Part shown: positions 1 through 5,916 of the stretch, piece by piece
How positions within the stretch are numbered: the stretch's first letter is position 1
Layout: each line of letters begins with the position of its first letter
Origin: Akkermansiaceae bacterium
Lineage (GTDB): Bacteria; Verrucomicrobiota; Verrucomicrobiia; Verrucomicrobiales; Akkermansiaceae
Length of the DNA: 7,989 nt
Direction of reading: 5' to 3'
Assembly (NCBI GenBank): GCA_025457805.1
Contig: JALOTR010000100.1
Span: 1-7,989 of the forward strand
Made by a program: the position numbers and the translations under genes
The notes under the pieces: generated by a model
Told to the model about the DNA's origin: nothing
What the model saw: the letters and a program-made list of their open reading frames with translations, nothing else
Databases searched by the model: none

Positions 1-51
1 CCCCTGCTCCGCGATTTCCTCACCGCCAGGTTGCCAAAGTCGAAGCATTAG
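1..51 (+). CDS. C-terminal end of an upstream gene, possibly DUF58 protein (partial)
   Basis: Frame 1 is open from the first base and reads PLLRDFLTARLPKSKH before a TAG stop at 49-51. Only 16 residues are visible, so the family cannot be proven. Two things suggest a DUF58 protein. DUF58 proteins often end with a short 'PLxxxLRxYLxxR'-like helix, and this tail resembles it. In MoxR/DUF58/VWA operons the DUF58 gene normally sits immediately upstream of the BatA-like gene, which here begins at 171. The 119-bp gap to that gene is filled with short repeats. The alternative is chance: a 51-bp open frame is not significant by itself. Confidence 0.4.
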   Translation, partial: PLLRDFLTARLPKSKH

Positions 52-53
52 AA

Positions 54-90
54 AAGACACAAGACTTCAAGACCCAAGACACAAGACAAG
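54..90. repeat. Heptad-like tandem repeat, AAGACNC units
   Basis: Five consecutive units start with AAGAC: AAGACAC, AAGACTTC, AAGACCC, AAGACAC and AAGACAAG. Spacing is 7 bp, with one 8-bp unit. The tract is A-rich on this strand, unlike the surrounding GC-rich DNA, and starts three bases after the stop codon at 49-51. Low-complexity heptamer-like repeats of this style occur between genes in many PVC genomes. Its role is unknown; it could be a neutral mobile or slippage-derived repeat. Confidence 0.75.
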
Positions 91-117
91 ATATCATTAT
101 CCCACCTGCCACTCCCC

Positions 118-152
118 CTTTGCGTCCCTCCGCGACCTCTGCGCCTTTGCGT
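118..152. repeat. Degenerate CTTTGCGT / CTCTGCGC repeat tract
   Basis: CTTTGCGT occurs at 118-125 and again at 145-152. Related TCCGCGA- and CTCTGCGC-type units lie between them, giving an irregular 8-10 bp period. I recall tracts of this 'TTTGCG/TCTGCG' type as frequent intergenic repeats in Verrucomicrobiota and Planctomycetota; that is recollection, not a search result. It ends 18 bp before the ATG of the BatA-like gene, and the AT-rich TTAAAATATTT at 152-162 follows directly. The tract must therefore lie within or next to the leader or promoter of that gene. Confidence 0.65.
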
Positions 153-170
153 TAAAATATTTCCACCCGA

Positions 171-2150
171 ATGTTGTTTCTATCGCCCATCCTCCTCTGG
201 TTTCTCGCTGCGGCTGCGGTGCCGATTGCGATTCATTTGATCAACAAGAGGCGGCACAAGACGATCCAATGGGCGGCGATGCAGTTCCTGCTCAAGGCAT
301 CACGCGAATCACGGGGAAAAAAGAAACTCCGCCACATCCTCATCCTCACCTGCCGTGCCTTGGGGATCGCCGCGCTGGCACTTGCCGCCGCGCGCCCCAT
401 CGCCTCCGGCCTCATGGGCTGGGGTGGTGGGTCGATTGATACGGTGGTGTTGTTGCTCGACCGCTCGTCATCGATGGAAGTCAAGCCCGGCGATGGACTT
501 GAAGCGCGTCGCCAGATTGTCATTTCCAAAGTGCGCGATGCTGTCGCCGATCTCGGCGCGACACGACTGGTGCTCATCGACAGTGCCTCTAACAAACCGC
601 AGGAAATCCCATCGCCGGACATCCTCACGGAACTCTCCGCCACCGGAGCCACCGATACCGCAGCGGACTTCCCCGCGATGCTGACACGTGCGGCGGAATT
701 TCTATCAGAAACCCAGGGACGCTCGGAAATCTGGCTCGCTTCCGATCTCCAAGCCTCCAACTGGCGGCCGGATGACGAACGCTGGGCCGCTGCCCGTGCC
801 AGCATCGCCGCACTTCCGCAGAAGCCGTCCATCCGCGTGCTCTCGCTCACCGGACCCACCGCCTCGGATTCAAGTGTGCGCTTGTTAGGTTCGCGCCGCT
901 CGGGCGATGAATTGCTTCTGGACCTGGAACTTGTCCGCTCCGGCGAAGCACGCGGCACTGCCACCATCCCGCTCACCACCCATCTCAACGGTTCCCGCAC
1001 CACCGAAACCCTCACCCTGCCCGGCCAGTCCCTGCGTTTTCAAAAACGCGTGCCACTTCCCTCCGGCAGCGATACCGGCCATGGTTCCATTTCCATCCCC
1101 GCCGATGGCAATGTGCGGGACAATGCCGCCTTCTTTGCCTATGGCCCGTCACGCCCTGTCAAATCCTTGATCGTTGCCAGCGCCGGGGAAACTGCGGACT
1201 ACCTCGCGCTTGCTGCATCGCCGCCGGGATTCGGAAATCTCGGCACCCAGCGCGTCGATCCCGCGCAAGCTGCCACGGCCATCACTCCGGACCTCGCCGC
1301 GATTTTCTGGGCCGCGCCCTTGCCCAGCGGCGCAGCGGCCGAGGCTGTGCAACGCTTTCTAACAGCCGGCGGCCAAGTGGTGTTTCTGGCACCGGGAAAT
1401 CCGGGAGATATCACATTCGTGGATATCAAATGGTCCGACGCCGCCGAAGCTCCCGCCGGGAAATTTTTCATTCTCAAGGATTGGAACCGCAGCGACGGAC
1501 CACTCCGCGATGGCATCGATGGCACTCCTGTCGCCGCCACCCGCCTCAAGGCGATCCGCCGCCAGATGCCGCTCGGCGATGCCACCCCGCTTGCCCGCTG
1601 GGAAGATGGCGAGCCGCTGCTTGCCCGCCGCATCGTGGACCACGGCACCGCGTGGTTTCTTGGTTCGGTGCCTGATTACACGTGGTCCAACCTCGGCGAT
1701 GCCGACGTTCTGCTTCCCGCCGTGCAGCGCATCATCCATGCGGGAAATGATCGTTTCGATGCCTCTTACCTCGCCACCGTCGGCTCTGATGTCGCACGGA
1801 CCATGCCCGGTGAAACGAGAACCCGTCTCGATGATTACGGTACACCGGATCCCGCCAATGCCGAATATGAAGCCGGTGTTTATCGCCTCGGCGAGCGACT
1901 CCTCGCCCTCAATCGCCCTTCCCTCGAAGACTCACCGGAAATCCTGACGCGCGAAGCACTCGATGGCGTGCTCGATGGCACCAACTACACGCTGCTCGAT
2001 CAAGCCGGCCAAGCCAATGATCCCTCACTTTCCCGCGATGTGTGGCGCGCATTTCTTGTCGCTGTATTGTGCTTCCTGCTTGCCGAGGCCCTGCTCTGCC
2101 TTCCGAAGAAGTCCACTCCAGATGCGCTGCCGCAAAAAGCCACGGCTTAG
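171..2150 (+). CDS. BatA-like membrane protein with von Willebrand factor A domain
   Basis: This 659-residue inner-membrane protein is of the aerotolerance-operon (Bat) type. Residues 1-75 match the BatA N-terminal domain (PF07584/TIGR02226 type): a first membrane helix at about 5-24, the basic IHLINKRRHK segment, and a second helix at about 57-75 ending in AARP. A VWA domain follows, with a full MIDAS-like metal site: DRSSS at D97/S99/S101, threonines near 161-163, and SDLQ at D192. The middle region (about 350-450) has the alternating hydrophobic pattern and 'RFLTAGGQVVFLAPG' stretch typical of the Rossmann-like domain in this family. A last helix lies at about 625-644, followed by a short basic tail. 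The ATG at 171 is chosen because the first helix starts at once; no clear Shine-Dalgarno is seen. It is co-directional with a second VWA gene 41 bp downstream. By analogy it may form a metal-dependent complex with a MoxR ATPase. The biochemical role is not established. Confidence 0.85.
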   Translation: MLFLSPILLWFLAAAAVPIAIHLINKRRHKTIQWAAMQFLLKASRESRGKKKLRHILILTCRALGIAALALAAARPIASGLMGWGGGSIDTVVLLLDRSSSMEVKPGDGLEARRQIVISKVRDAVADLGATRLVLIDSASNKPQEIPSPDILTELSATGATDTAADFPAMLTRAAEFLSETQGRSEIWLASDLQASNWRPDDERWAAARASIAALPQKPSIRVLSLTGPTASDSSVRLLGSRRSGDELLLDLELVRSGEARGTATIPLTTHLNGSRTTETLTLPGQSLRFQKRVPLPSGSDTGHGSISIPADGNVRDNAAFFAYGPSRPVKSLIVASAGETADYLALAASPPGFGNLGTQRVDPAQAATAITPDLAAIFWAAPLPSGAAAEAVQRFLTAGGQVVFLAPGNPGDITFVDIKWSDAAEAPAGKFFILKDWNRSDGPLRDGIDGTPVAATRLKAIRRQMPLGDATPLARWEDGEPLLARRIVDHGTAWFLGSVPDYTWSNLGDADVLLPAVQRIIHAGNDRFDASYLATVGSDVARTMPGETRTRLDDYGTPDPANAEYEAGVYRLGERLLALNRPSLEDSPEILTREALDGVLDGTNYTLLDQAGQANDPSLSRDVWRAFLVAVLCFLLAEALLCLPKKSTPDALPQKATA

Positions 2151-2194
2151 ATTCATGCGCTCTTCATCACAAATTTAATGCTTATCATTTAGTG
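2148..2194 (+). promoter_or_regulatory. Chained stop/start codons at the junction of the two VWA genes
   Basis: After the TAG stop of the BatA-like gene (2148-2150), an ATG at 2155 opens an 8-codon frame ending in TAA at 2176-2178. The last A of that stop is the first base of an ATG (TAATG), which opens a 5-codon frame ending in TAG at 2190-2192. The G of that stop is the first base of the GTG proposed as the start of the next gene (TAGTG). No Shine-Dalgarno is visible before the GTG. The arrangement would allow ribosomes to pass from one gene to the next by repeated termination and re-initiation. This is inferred from layout only. Confidence 0.35.
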
Positions 2195-4396
2195 CTTCAC
2201 CTATCTCCAACTCCTGCAACGCTCTGGATCGGCATCATTGCCCTGATCCTGATAGGGACCATTTCCTGGCTGTCGTGGAAACGCAGCCCCCACCGCGGAC
2301 GCACCGCCGTTCTTGAAATCCTGCGCATGCTCTCGGCGCTGGCCGTGGTGATTCTGTTATGGCAACCCGAGTGGCTCACGGTCATCCACCCGGACACCAA
2401 ACCGAAGATCGCCATCCTGTGGGATGATTCCAAATCGATGACCACCATCGATGCCCCGGTGCCCGCCGCGCTTGATGATCAAGCCAAGATTGTTTCCCGC
2501 GCAGACTGGGTGAAAAAAGCACTCAACTCCGAGCTCTGGAAACCCCTCGAAGCGAATGGGGCCAATGAGTTGCTGGCACTGCCCTTCTCCACTCCCAATC
2601 CCGAAAACGCCGCGCTTTCCGGCACCAATCTCGAAGAACCGCTCTCCGAAGTTCTCGAAAAACAAAGCAACCTCCGCGCTGTGGTCCTGCTCTCGGATGG
2701 AGATTACAATCTCGGCCAACCCCCGGTCGCCGCCGCCCAGAAGCTTCGCCTGCGCAGCGTGCCCGTTTTCCCGATTCCTGTTGGCAGCCAGGTCCGCCTG
2801 CCGGATCTCGATCTTCTATCGGTTTCCGCGCCGAGTTATGGCATCGTCGGCGAGAATGTGCAGATTCCCTTCACCATCCGTTCCTCACTGGACCGCCAAG
2901 TGAGAACCATCGTCCGCCTGCGGGATGATACCGGCCGCGAGCATACCAAGGACATCATCATTCCACCGAACTCGGAAACTTATGAATCCATTTTGTGGCG
3001 CTTGGAAAAAGAAGGATCCTCCGTTCTTGAACTCTCCATTCCTGTGGCGGATGGAGAATTGATCGCTGCGAACAATTCCCGCAAATTCACCATCGCGGGC
3101 CGACCGGAAAAAATCCGCGTGCTTGTCATCGAGAGCACACCGCGCTGGGAATACCGTTTCCTGCGCAATGCGCTTTCCCGCGATCCCGGAGTCGAACTCG
3201 CCTGCCTCCTGTTCCACCCCGCGCTCGGTCCCGGCGGTGGCCATGATTACATCGACAAATTTCCGGAGAGTCTCGAAGAGTTATCCAAATACGATGTCAT
3301 CTTCATCGGCGATGTCGGCGTCGCCAAAGATCAACTCACCAAGGAGCAATGCGCGCTCATCCGAGGTCTGGTGGAAAACCAGGCATCCGGCGTGGTCTTC
3401 CTGCCCGGCTCCAAGGGCAATCAATTTTCCCTTCTCGATACTGAACTCTCGGACCTCATGCCCGTGATCCTCGATGAGGACCACCGCAATGGCATGGCAG
3501 AGTCCGTGGCCTCTCCGCTCACGCTCACCAGCGAGGGCCGCACCTCGCTGCTTACCATGCTGGGTGATAACGAAGAGGAAAACCCGGCCATCTGGCGCAG
3601 GCTTCCCGGTTTCTACTGGCACGCCCCCGTCATCAAGGCCAAGGGCGGCTCGGAAGTGCTCGCCGTGCATGGCAACCGCCGTGGAAAATTCGGACCTGTC
3701 CCCTTGCTCGTCACCAAACCCGCCGGCAATGGCAAGGTCCTCTTCATGGGCATCGATTCCGCATGGCGCTGGCGGCGCGGCGTGGAGGATCTTTATCACT
3801 ACCGCTTCTGGGGCCAAGTCGCGCGGTGGATGTCCTATCAACGCAACATGGCTTCCGGCCAGCGCGTCCGCGTGTTTTTCACCCCGGAGCGCCCCGAACC
3901 GGGAGCCACCGTCACCATCAACGCCAATGCCTTCGACGCCAACGGCGCACCGCTCGACAAAGGAACCGTCGCCATCGATCTAACAGCTCCGGACGGCCGC
4001 ACCCAACGCATCGAACTCCAGAAAAACGATACCGCCTGGGGTGCCTTCAGCGGCCGCTTCAAGGTCGACCTACCGGGCACCTGGAAACTCCGCGCCACCG
4101 CCTCCGTAGCTGAAGACAAGCCGCTCGAAACCACCCTGCTCGCCCAAGGAGTGGTAATCGAAAAAACCGGTCAGCCAGCCCGCCCGGAGGTGCTCGAAGA
4201 ACTGGCCCGCGTCTCCCGTGGCCGCGTCATCCAGCCAGATCAACTCGCCGATCTGATCAAGGAAATCACCGCCTTGCCAGAACCCCGCCCACTGGAATCC
4301 AGGATCCCACTCTGGTCCCACTGGGCCACCCTGGTGGCGATCATCGTGCTACTCGGAATCTTCTGGACCGGCCGCAAACTGAACGGGGCGTTTTGA
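2192..4396 (+). CDS. Membrane VWA protein with glutamine amidotransferase-like domain
   Basis: From the GTG at 2192 the product is 734 residues. Two membrane helices (about 11-28 and 43-58) precede a VWA domain with a MIDAS-type DDSKS (D78/S80/S82), T145 and LSDGD at about 168-171. A beta-rich, Ig-like section follows (about 207-300). Then comes a class I glutamine amidotransferase-like fold (about 308-525), opening with VLVIESTPRWEYRFLRNAL, a hallmark of this PVC-type family. The position where an active amidotransferase has its Cys elbow reads FIGDVG, so enzymatic activity is unlikely. A second beta-sandwich region (about 556-655) and a final helix (about 708-725) complete it. The frame is open further upstream into the previous gene, to a GTG at 2042, but those residues are not membrane-like and overlap the BatA-like coding sequence. 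The GTG at 2192 gives a conventional N-terminal anchor. It is probably co-transcribed with the BatA-like gene and likely acts in the same envelope complex. Confidence 0.83.
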   Translation: MLHLSPTPATLWIGIIALILIGTISWLSWKRSPHRGRTAVLEILRMLSALAVVILLWQPEWLTVIHPDTKPKIAILWDDSKSMTTIDAPVPAALDDQAKIVSRADWVKKALNSELWKPLEANGANELLALPFSTPNPENAALSGTNLEEPLSEVLEKQSNLRAVVLLSDGDYNLGQPPVAAAQKLRLRSVPVFPIPVGSQVRLPDLDLLSVSAPSYGIVGENVQIPFTIRSSLDRQVRTIVRLRDDTGREHTKDIIIPPNSETYESILWRLEKEGSSVLELSIPVADGELIAANNSRKFTIAGRPEKIRVLVIESTPRWEYRFLRNALSRDPGVELACLLFHPALGPGGGHDYIDKFPESLEELSKYDVIFIGDVGVAKDQLTKEQCALIRGLVENQASGVVFLPGSKGNQFSLLDTELSDLMPVILDEDHRNGMAESVASPLTLTSEGRTSLLTMLGDNEEENPAIWRRLPGFYWHAPVIKAKGGSEVLAVHGNRRGKFGPVPLLVTKPAGNGKVLFMGIDSAWRWRRGVEDLYHYRFWGQVARWMSYQRNMASGQRVRVFFTPERPEPGATVTINANAFDANGAPLDKGTVAIDLTAPDGRTQRIELQKNDTAWGAFSGRFKVDLPGTWKLRATASVAEDKPLETTLLAQGVVIEKTGQPARPEVLEELARVSRGRVIQPDQLADLIKEITALPEPRPLESRIPLWSHWATLVAIIVLLGIFWTGRKLNGAF

Positions 4397-4405
4397 TTCG
4401 AGCCG

Positions 4406-4424
4406 CCGCTTTACGGAAAAGCGG
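4406..4424. terminator. Hairpin between convergent genes
   Basis: A perfect 7-bp inverted repeat, CCGCTTT and AAAGCGG, surrounds a 5-base loop (ACGGA). It sits in the 31-bp gap between the stop codon of the VWA operon (4394-4396) and the stop codon of the convergent DUF1080 gene (4428-4430). The position suits a shared terminator for both strands. Neither strand has a proper T-run after the stem, so intrinsic termination would be weak. It may instead serve only as an mRNA 3' end stabiliser. Confidence 0.4.
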
Positions 4425-4427
4425 AAC

Positions 4428-5312
4428 TCACAGTGGCTTGTCCTGCAATTCGCGGATCCAGATGTTGCGGAAGCGCACCGGATTGCCGTGATCCTGCAAA
4501 GAGATGGGAAGTTTGTCCGGGTGCTTTTTGTATTCGGAAGCCGCATGCGGCCCCATCCATCCGGTGCCGCCGCTGAGGACGGTATGATCCTGGATGAGCA
4601 CACCGTTATGCAGAACCGTGAAGGTCGCCCTGCGGATCACTTTGCCCTGCTCATCGAAAAGCGGGCGGTGGAAAATGATATCATAACTTTGCCATTCGCC
4701 GGGCTTGCGACAGGCGTTCTTCAAGGGTTTGCTACGACCGTAGAGCGCACCTGCCTGTCCGTCGGCATAAGTCGTGTTTTCATAGCTATCCAGCACCTGG
4801 ACCTCATAGGTATTCATCAGGAAAACCCCGCTGTTGCCCCGGCCCTGGCCGTCTCCCGAGACATTCGCCGGTGCCGCCCATTCAATGTGGAGTTGGCATG
4901 AGCCGAAGCTCTCCTTGGTCTGGATATAACCGGCCTTTTTGACCGATTCGAGCGCACCATCGACGATATTCCACTGGCTGGGATTGCCTTGAGTGTCGGT
5001 CCAGTTTTTCTTGAACGATTCTTCACTTCCGTCGAAGAGGACGATGGCATCCGAGGGCGGAGCAAAAAACGCGGCCGGCTCGCCCGGGGTGACCACGGCG
5101 GGCAGTGGCTGTTTGCTGGTGTCCGTCTCGTGGACTTTGACTCCATCGATGAACATGTAGAGCACATCCTTGCCATCTTCCCCCTTGCGGGTCTCCGTGG
5201 TGATGACCGGCTTGCTCAGGTCTTCCTGACCGAGAGCTGCGAAGGAAGACGCGACCAGCGCGGCAAGCGGGAGAACCCGGGAGATCCGGGAAATATTGGG
5301 GAGTATTTTCAT
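4428..5312 (-). CDS. Secreted 3-keto-disaccharide hydrolase domain (DUF1080) protein
   Basis: The 294-residue product carries a Sec signal peptide: basic start MKILPNISRISR, hydrophobic core at about 13-27, likely cleavage near ALG|QED at residue 28. A short linker leads to one DUF1080 domain (PF06439, concanavalin-like fold) spanning about residues 88-289. Its landmarks are visible in order: VLFDGSEESFKKNW (about 91-104), GNSGVFLMNTYEVQVLDSY (159-177), GEWQSYDIIFHRP (205-217) and SLQDHGNPVRFRNIWIREL (271-289). Members of this family include a characterised Bacteroides hydrolase of 3-keto-disaccharides. In PVC bacteria such genes are numerous and mostly uncharacterised, so substrate is not inferred. 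The frame stays open upstream to 5771 without family similarity; the ATG at 5312 is preferred because it places the signal peptide at the N terminus. The gene stands alone, convergent with the VWA operon and divergent from the DUF4190-like fragment. Confidence 0.9.
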   Translation of the reverse strand: MKILPNISRISRVLPLAALVASSFAALGQEDLSKPVITTETRKGEDGKDVLYMFIDGVKVHETDTSKQPLPAVVTPGEPAAFFAPPSDAIVLFDGSEESFKKNWTDTQGNPSQWNIVDGALESVKKAGYIQTKESFGSCQLHIEWAAPANVSGDGQGRGNSGVFLMNTYEVQVLDSYENTTYADGQAGALYGRSKPLKNACRKPGEWQSYDIIFHRPLFDEQGKVIRRATFTVLHNGVLIQDHTVLSGGTGWMGPHAASEYKKHPDKLPISLQDHGNPVRFRNIWIRELQDKPL

Positions 5313-5484
5313 GATGGTGAGCGTCTTACGTGGGTTGGGAAGAAGCTCTTGCATGCCACCGGGCAGTGTAAAGCTTTCCCGTCTGCCTTCGTGGCAAGGA
5401 CGAAACGCGCGTTGCCCTTCTCCACAACAGCCCCCCGGAACCGCAGCCTTGTCATTTCCATCGGATCCTCTTTTTATCATCATC
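5313..5484. promoter_or_regulatory. Divergent intergenic region between DUF1080 gene and DUF4190-like fragment
   Basis: This 172-bp gap must contain the promoter of the DUF1080 gene. On the minus strand a TACACT (plus positions 5365-5370) lies about 50 bp before that start and could be a -10 box, but no -35 box is found at normal spacing. On the plus strand TTGTCA (5449-5454) and TTTTAT (5472-5477) are 17 bp apart. Transcription from them would begin almost at the ATG at 5485, giving a leaderless message. Both assignments are weak pattern matches. Directly before the ATG is a run of ATC triplets. No operator-like palindrome was noticed. Confidence 0.25.
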
Positions 5485-5700
5485 ATGAATAGCAGCCCGC
5501 CTCCGATCCACGCCGCACCCGCTTCCAGCGGCCTTGCCACCGCAAGCATGGTTTGCGGCATCCTGGCTCTGCCCACTTGTTTTGCCACGGTGCTGCCAGC
5601 CATCATCATGGGCCACATTGCATCTTCAATCCAAACGCCAAGGCATCGGAAAAGGAATCCACATTGCTTGTCTCGCCTGCCATTGGCAGTCGCCGCGTGA
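5485..5700 (+). pseudogene. DUF4190-like small membrane protein, apparently frameshifted
   Basis: The ATG at 5485 opens a 71-codon frame. Residues 16-46, including GLATASMVCGILALP and LPAIIMGHIA, strongly resemble the first half of a DUF4190 domain: first membrane helix, cysteine-containing turn, then the conserved 'PAIxxGHIA'. After GHIA the frame becomes basic and non-membrane (TPRHRKRN) and stops at 5698-5700. In the +1 frame, 5642-5677 encodes GIGKGIHIACLA, which is the expected start of the second DUF4190 helix (usual pattern 'GxGxAIAGLxxGY'). Dropping one base between about 5621 and 5632 joins the two halves. Past 5677 no frame continues the helix convincingly, so there is probably further decay. 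Alternatives are an assembly error, or a genuine shortened protein with one membrane helix. The ancestral protein's function is unknown; DUF4190 domains are small two-helix membrane modules. Confidence 0.6.
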
Positions 5701-5916
5701 TTCTCCGGGTGGACAATTCGGTCAGCAGCATCCCCAAAAATGAAACCATCCCGGGGTCTGAGACTTGGCAAGCGATCCCGGCGCCTTCCAGAAATCGCTG
5801 AGCTCCATCCGCTTTGGTTTCAGGCGCTGATTCGCCCGCCAGGCGCTGTGTGGCGTTTTCTTGGGCGCTTGCCATCCCTCCTTGATTCCGGGTCCCCTCC
5901 CCGCCAGTCTCCGCCC
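5701..5916. other. Gene-poor stretch upstream of mutS with a 9-bp direct repeat
   Basis: No convincing gene is seen here. The mutS frame is open back to an ATG at 5740, but those 59 codons give a Pro/Arg-rich sequence with no MutS similarity. A 9-bp direct repeat, CAGGCGCTG, occurs at 5821-5829 and 5840-5848, 19 bp apart. No convincing sigma-70 promoter or Shine-Dalgarno was found before mutS; the last 30 bases are C-rich and purine-poor. The first part may hold residual sequence of the decayed DUF4190-like gene. Confidence 0.4.

Noticed and set aside
54..152. Possible CRISPR array or attachment site
   Set aside because: The repeats are 7-10 bp, degenerate and directly adjacent with no unique spacers, and no cas or integrase gene is nearby.
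233..1015. Minus-strand open frame of 260 codons opposite the BatA-like gene
   Set aside because: It is Ser/Arg-rich and antisense to a well-supported coding sequence, so it is most likely a by-product of GC-rich codon usage.
2042..2191. Upstream extension of the second VWA gene into the BatA-like gene
   Set aside because: The extra 50 residues overlap the final helix of the BatA-like protein in another frame, are Cys/Arg-rich and precede the natural membrane anchor.
5313..5771. N-terminal extension of the DUF1080 gene up to 5771
   Set aside because: The added residues have no resemblance to the family, would bury the signal peptide, and overlap the divergent DUF4190-like fragment. The ATG at 5312 is a better start.
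5606..5875. Minus-strand 89-codon frame with a GGAGG next to its ATG
   Set aside because: The GGAGG is only one base from the ATG, too close for normal use. The frame is antisense to the DUF4190-like remnant and shows no recognisable domain.
5740..5916. Earlier mutS start at ATG 5740
   Set aside because: The 59 extra residues are Pro/Arg-rich and unlike any MutS N terminus, whereas the ATG at 5917 gives the standard start just before the DNA-reading motif.
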